Notes: generated by a model not told the origin, from the letters alone. A stretch of DNA of 47,548 nucleotides from Chitinophaga pinensis (GCA_945878115.1 CAMDVD010000026.1:1-47548); one strand, 5' to 3'; positions 16,646 through 25,550 are shown, counted from the stretch's first letter. A program made the numbers and translations.

Positions 16646-17650
16646 CTACTCCGTATCATAAGCCCACTTAATATACATGGATCCCCAAGTAAATCCACCA
16701 CCAAAAGCAGCAAGTATAATATTGTCGCCCTTCTTGAGTTTGTTTTGCCATTCCCAAAGACAAAGTGGTAAAGTGCCATTGGTAGTATTGCCAAAACGTT
16801 GAATATTGACCATTACTTTTTCTTCTGCAAGTCCCATTCGCTCACGGGTGGCATCAATGATGCGTTTGTTTGCTTGATGCGGAACTAACCATGTTACATT
16901 GTCGGCAGTCAGTCCATTTCGTTGCATAATATCATAGGCAACATCGGCCATATTTTTTACGGCAAATTTAAAAACGGTTTGTCCTTCTTGGTACACAAAA
17001 TGTTCTTTATTCATAACAGTTTCAATTGTGGCGGGCTTTACAGAGCCTCCTGCTTTTTGGTGCAAGTAAGTTCTGCCAGATCCATCCGATCTTAATATAC
17101 TGTCTACTATGCCTAATCCTTCTGTATTTGGTTCTAATAAAACGGCACCACATCCATCTCCGAAAATGATACAAGTTGCTCTATCTTCAAAATTCAATAT
17201 AGAACTCATTTTATCACCACCAACCACGATTATTTTTTTATGCTTGCCTGTTTCAATAAATTGAGATGCGATAGTTAAGGCATATAAAAAACCACTACAT
17301 GCCGCACTTACATCATAGCCCCAAGCATTTTTCAAACCAAGTTTATCTGTTATTACATTGGCTGTTGCCGGAAAAGTAAAATCAGGTGTAGTGGTTGCAC
17401 AAATAAGCAATTCGATATCTAAAGGGTTCAATCCTTTTTTATCCAAAATTTCTTGAACTGCTTTTACGGCCATATCTGAAGTGCCCATGCCTTCTCCTTT
17501 TAAGATACGACGTTCTTTGATTCCAGTGCGAGATGTAATCCATTCATCATTGGTGTCAACTATGGTTGCCAAATCAGCATTGGTCAATTTGTCATCTGGT
17601 ACATAACCGCCAACTGCGGTAATCGCTGCTTGTATTTTTAACATATTCAA
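16646..17650 (-). CDS. fabH: 3-oxoacyl-ACP synthase III (FabH)
   Basis: 334 residues, typical KAS III length. It condenses acetyl-CoA with malonyl-ACP to start fatty acid synthesis. The catalytic Cys lies in SAACSGF (about 118), His in VPHQANKRIID (about 255) and Asn in RFGNTTNGTLPL (about 287); the C-terminal GGGFTWGS is present. The start could be Met1 or Met3 (MLKIQA). No partner fatty-acid gene adjoins it here. Confidence 0.95.
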   Translation of the reverse strand: MNMLKIQAAITAVGGYVPDDKLTNADLATIVDTNDEWITSRTGIKERRILKGEGMGTSDMAVKAVQEILDKKGLNPLDIELLICATTTPDFTFPATANVITDKLGLKNAWGYDVSAACSGFLYALTIASQFIETGKHKKIIVVGGDKMSSILNFEDRATCIIFGDGCGAVLLEPNTEGLGIVDSILRSDGSGRTYLHQKAGGSVKPATIETVMNKEHFVYQEGQTVFKFAVKNMADVAYDIMQRNGLTADNVTWLVPHQANKRIIDATRERMGLAEEKVMVNIQRFGNTTNGTLPLCLWEWQNKLKKGDNIILAAFGGGFTWGSMYIKWAYDTE

Positions 17651-17850
17651 TATTGTCTATATAAAAAGAGCTGTAAAGTTAGTATTAAACTTTAGGTAAC
17701 ATAATGATTTTTTAGACACTTATTTTTTTCTTGTTTATGAACGGACAAGAACTGGTAAAAGAAGCGATTTCTACCTATTCTATCCTCATTAAATATTTTT
17801 TTTAATGTACCCTTTTAATGTTTACTTTTACGCCCAAAAATCAGTAAACA

Positions 17851-20412
17851 ATGAATGTAAATCTTAACAACAAACGCATCTTGGTGCAAAATTTTGTGCA
17901 AAAAATAAATCGCAAATCGAAGGGATTAAAAAATTCCCTTTCCATTGTATTGTTATTTGTATTGGTAAATACACATGTAAAAGCCCAGATTGCGAGTTGG
18001 AATTTTTTTGGACAAAGTAATATTGCATCCATAGCTGCCACTACATTTAATGCAAATTTGGAAACTAGTGCTGGTGCTGATTTAATTACAAGAGGAGCTG
18101 GTGCTGCAATAACCGCAGGTACTAATTCCTTTAGAACTGCGGGTTTTTCAAATGATGGCATTTCAACAACCAATACAGATTATTTTCAAATTACATTAAA
18201 AGCTTTATCTGGCTATCAATTATCCATTAGTTCTATTAACGCAAGATTTGCTGGTACACCTAGTTTCGCTGTATCTCCTGGTGTATCTCAACAATTTGCG
18301 TATAGTACAGATGGAATTAATTTTACTTTAATTGGTTCTCCATCTGTTACTACTGGTCAACCAGCTATTTTACCAACTATTAATACTGCTTCTGTAGTTG
18401 CATTGCAAAATGTGCCATCAACTACAACTGTTACACTTCGATATTATGCTACTGGTCAAACAGCAAATGGCGGTTGGGGTTTTAATTCAACTACTGTTTC
18501 CAATGATGGTTTGAGTATTGGAGGTTCTTTAACTACTGTTGCACCAACGCCTACATTAACGTCAAGTGCATTGCCTACCTTTACAACTACTTGTCCAGGC
18601 AGTACAACTACACAAACCGTTTCAGTTTCTGGTGTAAATTTAACTGGCTCTGCTGTTAGTGTTGGACCTTATGCTGGTTATTTATTTTCTCAAAATATTG
18701 GTGGACCTTTTATTTCGTCAGAATCATTAACATACTCAGGTGGTACTTTAAATGCCACAACAGTTTATGTTCAATTCGCACCGACAGCAGGAGGATATTA
18801 TATTGGTAATATTCCATTGTCGGGTGGAGGTGCAACTGCAAATATTGCAACAAACGCATTTTCTACTCAACCAGTTGTAACGGTTACGCCGCCAATACAA
18901 AATTTTTGCGGACCATCATCTGTAACCCTTTCAGCCGTTGGTACTGGCGTTGGCGTTTTATACACTTGGACAGGTGGTATTACGGATGGCGTTTCATTTA
19001 CAGCAAGTAATACACAAACCTATACAGTAACAGCTACTGATGCGAATTCGTGTACCGCTACTACCACGGCACAAGTAAATGTATACCCAGTTCCAACCTC
19101 TATATCATTAACTAATACTTCTGGTACGCCATGTACTAACACTTTTGCAAATATAACTGCAACTGGTGGCGTGTCTTATACTTGGATGCCAGGCAATGGT
19201 AGTGGAGCTTCTGTTGCATTGAATGTACCAACAGGAACTACCGTTTTTACAGTTACCGCAGTGGATGCAAACGCTTGTACAATTAGTTCTACTATTTCTA
19301 TGACATCACAAACAAGTGGTAATTTATCTCAAGCTTCTAGTGGAAATACGAGTTCTGTTACAGGAACAAGTACTGGAACAGATACACAAGCAGATGGTCA
19401 AACCATATCTTATTACAGTGGTTCTTGCGATTTAATTGCAACTATTCAAGATGCAGTCGGTGGGAATGCTTTAGGACTAGTGCAAGCTACAGTAAATGTT
19501 GAACCAAGTGTTCCTATGTATTTGGCTCAACCTTATCTTCGAAGATGGTATACTATTACGCCAGCTAGCAACGGTCCAGCAAATGTAACCTTATATTTTA
19601 CACAATCAGATTTCAATGATTACAATGCCGCTAACGGTTCATTCCCAGATTTCCCTACTACAGGCAGTAATTCAGATCCAAATATTTCGCATATCGCCAT
19701 TACAAAAGTAAGTGGTGGTGCTTTAGGCATTGGGGCTACTACTGTAATACATCCAAGTGTGAACTGGAATGGTTCATATTGGGAACTAACTTTCCCAGTT
19801 ACTGGATTTAGTTCTTATTATTTTCATGGTAATAACGGCGTGTATGCGCTTCCTGCTTCTATTACTAACTTTACAGGTCGTAAGTTAGAAACAAGCAACA
19901 TGCTTCAATGGACTACAACTAGTGAACAAAATAATGCTTACTTCAACATACAACATAGTACAAATGGTGTTGATTTTACAACAGTTGAAAAAGTAATGAC
20001 TAAGGCAAGTAATGGTAATAGCAGCATGGATATTAACTATGCTGTTGAACACAAAAATCCATCTGCAGGGCATAACTATTATCGATTAGAACAAGTAGAC
20101 GTGGACGGACACAGTTCTTTATCTCAACAAATTATTGATGTACAATGGGGAGCTAATGGAAGCGTCGTTACTTTGTATCCAAACCCAATTCAAGATGTAT
20201 TACATATTGATATGTACAGTGAAAAAGAAATAAATACGACTATTCAAGTAATGGACATCAGTGGTAGATTAATCAAACAAGTACAAACCATTACTACAAA
20301 AGGGATGAATAATATTGTCGTGAATTTGCAAGATATTTCATCTGGTGTGTATACTATTCAAGTATTGGAAAATAATAAATTGACCCAAGTTAGCAAGGTC
20401 ACTAAACAATAA
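17851..20412 (+). CDS. Secreted protein with type IX secretion (type A) C-terminal domain
   Basis: 853 residues. A long basic start followed by LSIVLLFVLVNTHVKAQ is a signal peptide, with cleavage near residue 46. Residues about 47-230 form a beta-sandwich-like region, followed by Ig/PKD-like modules with cysteine pairs (FTTTCPG, FCGPSSVTL, TATDANSCTATT, VDANACTISS). The last 80 residues are a clear T9SS sorting domain: VTLYPNPIQDVLHID, I-VMDISGRLI, GVYTIQVL, ending KVTKQ. It should cross the outer membrane through T9SS and be released or attached at the surface. A TActTTTAc box lies near 17820 and a terminator follows. No enzymatic domain is recognised. Confidence 0.85.
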   Translation: MNVNLNNKRILVQNFVQKINRKSKGLKNSLSIVLLFVLVNTHVKAQIASWNFFGQSNIASIAATTFNANLETSAGADLITRGAGAAITAGTNSFRTAGFSNDGISTTNTDYFQITLKALSGYQLSISSINARFAGTPSFAVSPGVSQQFAYSTDGINFTLIGSPSVTTGQPAILPTINTASVVALQNVPSTTTVTLRYYATGQTANGGWGFNSTTVSNDGLSIGGSLTTVAPTPTLTSSALPTFTTTCPGSTTTQTVSVSGVNLTGSAVSVGPYAGYLFSQNIGGPFISSESLTYSGGTLNATTVYVQFAPTAGGYYIGNIPLSGGGATANIATNAFSTQPVVTVTPPIQNFCGPSSVTLSAVGTGVGVLYTWTGGITDGVSFTASNTQTYTVTATDANSCTATTTAQVNVYPVPTSISLTNTSGTPCTNTFANITATGGVSYTWMPGNGSGASVALNVPTGTTVFTVTAVDANACTISSTISMTSQTSGNLSQASSGNTSSVTGTSTGTDTQADGQTISYYSGSCDLIATIQDAVGGNALGLVQATVNVEPSVPMYLAQPYLRRWYTITPASNGPANVTLYFTQSDFNDYNAANGSFPDFPTTGSNSDPNISHIAITKVSGGALGIGATTVIHPSVNWNGSYWELTFPVTGFSSYYFHGNNGVYALPASITNFTGRKLETSNMLQWTTTSEQNNAYFNIQHSTNGVDFTTVEKVMTKASNGNSSMDINYAVEHKNPSAGHNYYRLEQVDVDGHSSLSQQIIDVQWGANGSVVTLYPNPIQDVLHIDMYSEKEINTTIQVMDISGRLIKQVQTITTKGMNNIVVNLQDISSGVYTIQVLENNKLTQVSKVTKQ

Positions 20413-20434
20413 TAATATTAGATAACATAAAATT

Positions 20435-20461
20435 GTCGCTTCTTTTTGGAGCGGCTTTTTT
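20435..20461 (+). terminator. Terminator of the T9SS cargo gene
   Basis: GTCGCTTC, loop TTTTT, GGAGCGGC (8 bp with two wobbles), then six T, starting 22 bases after the stop codon. Confidence 0.75.
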
Positions 20462-20573
20462 ATGGGTTTTCATTTTCCCATACTTTTTGAAAAATTTTAT
20501 CAATTAATCCCTGCTGGCGATAGTCTGCTACCAATTCTTTCAAAATGAACGCACTACCATGGTTCCATGAAAA
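20460..20573 (-). pseudogene. Remnant of a coding region, 37 codons
   Basis: On the minus strand a coding-like frame reads FSWNHGSAFILKEL, VADYRQQG, LIDKIFQKVWENENP and then stops. An in-frame stop lies just upstream of it. It has no start, so it can only be the tail of a lost gene. A weakly similar piece (RQQ, FVLKEYMED, stop) lies on the same strand near 23930-23980. Confidence 0.3.
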
Positions 20574-20650
20574 ATGTGTTTAAGTTGTATAGCTATTATT
20601 ATCCTGAAGAGTTGAATGATACGATGAAGCAATTTGTTATACCGATATGA
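20567..20650 (+). pseudogene. Truncated relative of the 3551-3886 gene, cut by the MITE
   Basis: ATG at 20567 opens 27 codons whose end reads LNDTMKQFVIPI, like IRDTMQQLYIPI in the intact 111-residue gene at 3551-3886 (7 of 12 identical). Similarity ends exactly where the MITE-like element begins (about 20640), and the frame stops inside the element. After the element, a short stretch reads IKYYKHQR in one frame, which may echo the SKYYNA of the intact gene. Confidence 0.4.
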
Positions 20651-20740
20651 AATAATAGATAAATTATCCATTATTCAATCGGCATAATACCATCTAAGAT
20701 TTCTAAAAAGCCCTTTGGTCTATTTTATAAGTCAAGATGG
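20640..20740 (-). mobile_element. MITE-like element, left copy (inverted relative to right copy)
   Basis: About 101 bases almost identical, as reverse complement, to 24666-24770: one C/T change, a short scrambled patch near the middle of the second hairpin, and one more substitution. It begins TACCGAT and ends AAGATGG. Flanking 5-mers TGTTA and TATTA are an imperfect target duplication. It interrupts a gene remnant. Confidence 0.75.
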
Positions 20741-20819
20741 TATTAAATATTACAAACATCAGCGTTGACATGAATCTTTGAAAAACCCGATCCGAGCGGA
20801 TATAATATTATGGTAGCAG

Positions 20820-20981
20820 GGATGCAATACTGAGGGAACCAGCACGTATCAAACAGGTGACTTTAAGCAAAAGGAAAAACAAGTATTTTTTACAGAAATT
20901 AACTCCCATCACTTGCAAAAGAAAAACTTACAATATAAATTTGACAAAAAAGAAACACCTCTAATCTTAAGTCCTTTTTAA
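20820..20981 (+). pseudogene. Remnant of a small gene, about 54 codons
   Basis: A coding-like frame reads GCNTEGTSTYQTGDFKQKEK, then QVFFTEINSHHLQ and on to a stop at 20981. Just upstream, ATGGTAGCAGG would give MVAG in another frame. One extra G in the GGG at 20819-20821 would explain the break, turning it into a lipoprotein-like start (MVAGC). Nothing more is recognised. Confidence 0.3.
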
Positions 20982-21045
20982 TTTGACTAAATATACTTAA
21001 AATGTGGAGAAGGTCAAGGTCTGAATTTTAACAGTAAAAAAGTTT

Positions 21046-22727
21046 ATGAAACAATTGCTAAGGAGCATACTATTCATAATGCTCACACTAATCTCTGCCC
21101 ACTCCTACGCCAAGTTGCAAGGGCAGGCACGTATAGATTCCTTGCTCAAGGAGCTACCCCAGCAAAAGGAAGACACCAATAAGGTGAAGTTGCTGGTTGA
21201 ATTGTCGGGTTGTTATAAAACAATATCCCCCGATGAAGGCATTAAATACGATCAACTGAGCCTAGAACTTGCCACAAAGCTGGGCTGGAAAAAAGGTATA
21301 GCAGCGACTTATAATACCTGGGGAATAATTATGGTGCCAAGTCCAATGAACCAAAAGCGTTGGAGTATCGTTTTAAGGCCTTAAAGCTGAATGAAGAAAT
21401 CGGTAATAAGCGAGGTATTGCCGCTGCCACCTGCAACATCGGTAGTGTTTACTATAGCCAAAGAAATTATTCGAAAGCTTTGGAGTATTGGTTAAAGGCT
21501 TTAAAACTGGATGAAGAGGGGGGATTTAAGCAATATGCGGCCATTGTCACCAGTAACATCGGCGTGATTTATGCGGAAAGTATAAAAGATTTTCCGAAAG
21601 CGCTGGAGTATGATTTTAAGTGTTTAAAGCTGTATGAAGAGTTAGGTGATAAAGCTCTTGCCGCAGCTGCAAAGGGCTTTATCGGCCAAGTATATCATGC
21701 CCAGAAGAAATACGTAATGTCACTTGAGTATTACCAAATGGCCTTAAAGTCGCTTGAGGAGTTTGGGGGAAAGCGAAATTTTGCCGTTAACTTGTTTAAT
21801 GTCGGCGATATATACATTGATTTAGTCGAGGATACAACTGCAAGAATGGGTAGCATTAAGGTCCCTAAAGATCAACCAGAATTCAAGGATGCGCCGACGG
21901 TGATCATACCCAAAGGCAAGGCAGCTCTTATATCTGGTGCGATAGATTATATTCAACGAGGACTTGCAATCGCCAAGGAGATAAATGCCCTTGAGCTGAT
22001 GCGGGATTGTTACGCAGACTTATCGAGAGTCTACAAGCTAAAGGGGGACTACAAGCGGGCAATGGAATACCAAACCAATGCACAGGCTCTCAAGGACTCA
22101 CTATTCTCTCAGGATAACAAGGAGCAGCTAATAAGACTGGAGATGCAGGACCAGTATGGCCGCCAGCACCTTACGGATAGTTTAAAGACAGAAGCGCGGG
22201 AAAGGATTAGTACTTTACAACTACAAAAGCAAAGGACGTACACCTACCTTGGTCTATTAGGGATTCTGCTTCTGGCAGCTTTTTCCTTCTTCATAGTAAA
22301 GGAGCGCGGCAAGTCGGAAAGGCTGCTGCTGAACATCCTGCCTTCAGAAGTAGCGCAGGAGCTTAAATCAACCGGTTCAAGTAAAGCGAAGCACTTTGAT
22401 GATGTAACGGTATTATTTACTGATTTTGTGAATTCCACATCTATCGGTGAGCAAATGGAGCCCGAGGTATTGCTGGAAGAATTGAACGAATGTTTCAAGA
22501 CATTTGAAGAGATAACGAACAAGTATGGTATAGAGAAGATAAAGACGGTAGGGGATGGATACCATGCCGTAGCAGGCCTGCCCAAAGCAGACCCCAGACA
22601 CGCAGAAAACATAGTAATGGCAGCAAAAGAAATTAGCGCATTCATGGCAGATAGGTTATCAAAGCTGGGCAAGGAGCACACCTTTGGAATACGAATTGGA
22701 GTACACTCAGGAAGTTCCAGATGCTGA
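21046..22727 (+). pseudogene. TPR / class III nucleotidyl cyclase, frameshifted and truncated
   Basis: Begins with a signal peptide (LLRSILFIMLTLISAHSYA). The TPR array is split by a frameshift near 21325: the first frame ends at 21384, but the second frame reads GNNYGAKSNEPKALEYRFKA, continuing the TPR pattern. One lost base in the GGGG run would restore it. Then come several TPRs (LEYWLKALKLDEE, LEYDFKCLKLYEEL), a coiled coil, a membrane segment (YLGLLGILLLAAFSFFIV) and a class III cyclase domain with NILP, LFTDFVNST and TVGDGYHAVAG, both metal aspartates present. It stops at IGVHSGS, before the residues that bind base and transition state, so it should be inactive. Codon use (more AAG, CTG, GGC) differs from neighbours, suggesting transfer. 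Confidence 0.8.
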
Positions 22728-23776
22728 AAAACAAGCACACCATTTTCGACTTTTTTGTAATAATCTCTGTTGTTATTTCTTCGGTATATTTTGATTTGAT
22801 AACTGCAGCTGGCGTGGGCATCGTAATGGCTATATTCCTTTTCTTAAAAGAGCAAATGGGTATGTCTGTAATTCGTCGGAAACTATTTGGTAACCAGATG
22901 CGCTCAAAAAAGACAAGATTGAAATACCAACGCGAAGCGTTGGAAAAAAAAGGCGGGCAGACATTGGTTTTAGAGTTACAAGGTCAATTGTTTTTCGGTA
23001 CAACGGACCAGCTTTATTCCAGGCTGGAGTCTTATTTCACGACCTGTAAGTACTTTATTTTTGATTTGCGAAGAATACAATCTGTAGATTATACAGCAGC
23101 GAACATGCTGAAGAAAATATTGGCGCGGATAAAAAAACAGAACGGTTATCTTATTTTTACATCAATACCTGATGCATTACCTAACGGGCAGAACGTAACG
23201 CATTATCTTGCAACCCTTGATCTTGTGGAAAAGGATAATCTAAAAATATTCGGAAATTTAGGAGATGCCCTGGAATGGGTGGAGGAAGAAATATTGCTTG
23301 CCGAAGATCTAAATGATGATGGTGAGGGCAAAATTCTGGATTTGGACGAAATTGAATTCTTCAAAGGTCTCAGCTCAGAAGTAATAAATAATTTTAAGAG
23401 CTGCATAGTCGAAAAAGTGTTCGAACCAAACGAATTTGTTTTCAGTGCCGGTGATCCTGGTAATGAGATCTGTTTTATACGCAATGGATCCGTAAAAATC
23501 GTTTTGTCCATGAATGAGGGTAAAGCGTCACACTTATTTACTATCGGCATGGGGGGTAGCTTTGGAGAAAGCGCATTCCTTGATGGAGATGTCCGCTCCG
23601 CCAGCGCTATTGCAGACAAGCATCTGCACTTGTATATGTTATCCCAAGATAAGTTGGAAAAAATTACCTCCTTATACCCTGAAACGGCAGGAATATTTTA
23701 TAAACGGTTGGCCATATTGGCGGTAAGCAGACTCAGAGAAAGCACCAAAGAATTAAAAGCATTACAAGAAAACTAG
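22721..23776 (+). CDS. Truncated SulP transporter: STAS plus cyclic-nucleotide-binding domains
   Basis: 351 residues. Residues 1-45 are the last membrane segments of a SulP anion transporter (FFVIISVVISSVYFDLITAAGVG, then FLFLKEQM). Next comes the linker (SVIRRKLFGNQ), a STAS domain (about 85-190; LVLELQGQLFFGTTDQL, IFDLRRIQSVDYTAANML) and a cyclic-nucleotide-binding domain (about 210-330; FVFSAGDPGNEICFIRNGSVKI, GGSFGESAFLDGDVRSAS with the phosphate-binding Glu and Arg). The roughly 400-residue transport core is absent. The frame begins directly at the cyclase break, overlapping it by seven bases, so a deletion probably removed the cyclase end and the transporter start. Whether the leftover is made is unknown. 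Confidence 0.75.
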   Translation: MLKNKHTIFDFFVIISVVISSVYFDLITAAGVGIVMAIFLFLKEQMGMSVIRRKLFGNQMRSKKTRLKYQREALEKKGGQTLVLELQGQLFFGTTDQLYSRLESYFTTCKYFIFDLRRIQSVDYTAANMLKKILARIKKQNGYLIFTSIPDALPNGQNVTHYLATLDLVEKDNLKIFGNLGDALEWVEEEILLAEDLNDDGEGKILDLDEIEFFKGLSSEVINNFKSCIVEKVFEPNEFVFSAGDPGNEICFIRNGSVKIVLSMNEGKASHLFTIGMGGSFGESAFLDGDVRSASAIADKHLHLYMLSQDKLEKITSLYPETAGIFYKRLAILAVSRLRESTKELKALQEN

Positions 23777-24376
23777 TAATTTCAATTATAAAGATTGTTA
23801 TCCATCATGATAAAATTTCCAGTAAAATGAAATGGTCAATCGCAGAAATGAATTTCCACCTGTATAAATCATTATAGTTGAAAGGGCTATTTGGCTCCAT
23901 AATTACCTTTGCTCACGTTAGTCTTCCATATATTCTTTCAAAACGAACACCATTTGCTGGCGGCACTTGCAAATCAGGTCCGTGCCTCTAACCCATTATT
24001 TCCGCGAAGGGTAAACATCATGCTTGTAAATTTAACCCAGATTACTCATTAGAGAACACAAAAGGAAACTTACAGAGCTTAGAGTAGTTCCAGTGTCCGC
24101 CAAACCAATTACGTCTTTTATTATTGAGCGCTATTTTAATTCATTTTTCAAAGGGTGGACCAATCGCAAAAGTTATATTTCGTAGAGTAGCAAATGATTT
24201 TGGCTTTACTAAATTTATTTAAGGTAAAAATAGGTCTCAAAAATTTGACACCAAAAGCTAAAAAATAGAATTTGAATTTAAATGCCAAACTTATATGCTA
24301 TCTGTTATAACCTTTACCCACTATTAACTTTAGTTCAAAAAAACAGGATAAACATTGCTAATTACCCTGTTATGTA
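23777..24376. other. Decayed intergenic stretch
   Basis: About 600 bases without an intact gene. A minus-strand fragment near 23930-23980 reads CRQQMVFVLKEYMED then stop, weakly like the remnant at 20460-20573. At the right end (about 24325-24375) lies a minus-strand terminator-like hairpin AACAGGGTAA / TTATCCTGTT followed by T7, just downstream of the leftmost tRNA-Pro fragment. Confidence 0.4.
24336..24371 (-). terminator. Terminator beyond the leftmost tRNA-Pro fragment
   Basis: Minus strand: AACAGGGTAA, about 10-base loop, TTATCCTGTT (one wobble), then a T-run. It differs from the CCACA-type terminator carried by the other array units, so it may be the original terminator of the tRNA-Pro gene. 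Confidence 0.6.
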
Positions 24377-24397
24377 GTCGGGAGGACAGGATTCCAA
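24377..24397 (-). repeat. tRNA-Pro 3' fragment, copy A (leftmost)
   Basis: GTCGGGAGGACAGGATTC on the plus strand matches the acceptor 3' strand, T-arm and T-loop end of the tRNA-Pro at 26848-26921, then departs at the T-loop. Downstream end of the first GIY-YIG unit. Confidence 0.85.
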
Positions 24398-24417
24398 TGC
24401 TGACAGGCTTTGCCTCA

Positions 24418-24773
24418 TCAGCGCATGCGGTACTTTTCAATAAAAAGTAATATTCTTTCCTTACTCAAATTTTTAAGTTTTTTCTCTACTGCCATAGATA
24501 CTTGTCGTGAAGCCTTCTCTATAAAAAGTAACATAACCCATGTTGTATATGGTTTTGTGGCATTTCAAATCCACTATTGTCCCTATGCAAGCAAGCTACA
24601 ACATCATTGGTTTGACCAATATAATATTTGTCAAATTGTTTCGAATACAAAATATAAACGTAATACCATCTTGATTTATAAAATAGACCAAAGGGCTTTT
24701 TAGAAATCTTAGATGGTATTATGCCGATTGAATAATGATGGTCTATCTATTATTTCACATCGGTATAATACAT
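24418..24773 (-). pseudogene. GIY-YIG nuclease copy 1, broken
   Basis: Closely similar to the intact copies at 25728 and 26106, but broken twice. A 105-base MITE-like element is inserted three or so codons after the start (ATG at 24773), and one base is missing around 24575 (GGCATTTCAAATCC against GGCATTTTCATATCC), shifting the frame. The end reads YRMR then stop. Its upstream flank keeps the CCACA-type terminator (about 24802-24821) and a decayed tRNA-like patch at 24833-24846. Confidence 0.85.
24666..24770 (+). mobile_element. MITE-like element, right copy, 105-base insertion
   Basis: The paralogous copies give the exact empty site (CGTAATACATG), so the insertion is 105 bases including a 5-base target duplication TAATA (24661-24665 and 24766-24770). 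The element is two adjacent hairpins: AATACCATCT/AGATGGTATT (24662-24720) and ATGCCGAT/ATCGGTAT (24721-24766). No coding capacity, so it would depend on a transposase elsewhere. Confidence 0.85.
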
Positions 24774-24801
24774 GTGTCACAAATTAATCATAATAAAAAC
24801 A

Positions 24802-24821
24802 CCACACTATTTCTAATGTGG
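24802..24821 (-). terminator. CCACA-type hairpin ahead of GIY-YIG copy 1
   Basis: CCACA and TGTGG arms, followed on the minus strand by TGTTTTTATT. Same hairpin as after tRNA-Pro and after copies B-D, here with a slightly degraded T-run. Confidence 0.6.
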
Positions 24822-24832
24822 TTTTTAATGTA

Positions 24833-24846
24833 GTTGGGAAAGATGT
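24833..24846 (-). repeat. Decayed tRNA-Pro 3' fragment
   Basis: GTTGGGAAAGATG stands where the other units have GTCGGGAGGACAGG, at the same distance from the CCACA hairpin. Several substitutions, so this is inferred from position as much as sequence. Confidence 0.4.
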
Positions 24847-24983
24847 TTTGTTTTCAATGCAAATGTGGATGGATGAGTCGAAGTATGATATAATTTGGGG
24901 CAGATGCGCGCAATTTTGAACATAAGTAGATTATCATCAACCCACATTTGATTTTTTAGGATGAACTTCCATACCTTTACATT

Positions 24984-25208
24984 ATGAGAGTTCAAGATTT
25001 TATTGAAATCAATCCTGATATCCGATTTGGAAAACCAGTCATTAAAAATACGCGAATAGCGGTTAACGATATTCTTGCATGGTTAGCTTCTGGCATGACA
25101 AAAGAAGAAATAGTTGAAGATTATCCTTCCTTAAATTTCGAAATGATTAATGCCGCCTTATCATTTTCCGCTCAAAGAGAAAACTATATAAAAATAGTAT
25201 TGGTTTAA
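24984..25208 (+). CDS. DUF433 antitoxin-like protein
   Basis: 74 residues with the DUF433 pattern: I-PDIRFGKPVIKNTRIAV, DILAWLASGMTKEEIVEDYPSL, INAAL. DUF433 proteins are helix-turn-helix-type antitoxins usually paired with a DUF5615 PIN-like toxin, as here. The next gene starts directly after the stop (TAAATG). A TAccTTTAc box lies a few bases upstream of the start. The pair sits inside the tRNA-Pro/GIY-YIG array and is oriented against it. Confidence 0.85.
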   Translation: MRVQDFIEINPDIRFGKPVIKNTRIAVNDILAWLASGMTKEEIVEDYPSLNFEMINAALSFSAQRENYIKIVLV

Positions 25209-25550
25209 ATGAAATTACTTTTAGATGCTAATTTATCTTATCGACTTAAGAAACCATTAAGCGAATACTTTGAAATTGTTGAACATGTTGATGCTATTTT
25301 TAGGAACCGTCCTTCTGATTACCAAATTTGGGAATATGCGCTCGTAAATAATTTTGTTATTACAACCAATGATGAAGACTATGAGAATATTTTAAATATG
25401 AGAGGTTTTCCACCCAAAGTTATTTTATTTCGAACCGGCAATCAAAGTAGCGCATTTTTGCTTCAATTAATAGAAAATAAGATAGATGATATACACCGTT
25501 TAGTTGAATCAGAAATTTACGGCATAATGGAAATATACAACATAGTGTAG
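25209..25550 (+). CDS. DUF5615 PIN-like toxin
   Basis: 113 residues. LLLDANLSYRL at the start, then DYQIWEYALVNNFVITTNDEDY, with spaced acidic residues as in PIN-like nucleases, and KVILFRTGN. This family is the predicted RNase toxin partner of DUF433 antitoxins. It is the second gene of the pair with no gap. Likely role is toxin-antitoxin maintenance or phage defence; activity is inferred from family. Confidence 0.85.
   Translation: MKLLLDANLSYRLKKPLSEYFEIVEHVDAIFRNRPSDYQIWEYALVNNFVITTNDEDYENILNMRGFPPKVILFRTGNQSSAFLLQLIENKIDDIHRLVESEIYGIMEIYNIV

Noticed and set aside
20460-23990. Minus-strand fragments FILKELVADYRQQG and RQQMVFVLKEYMED as ends of one transposase family
   Set aside because: The similarity is short and rearranged and no transposase motif can be seen; recorded only as a possible remnant.
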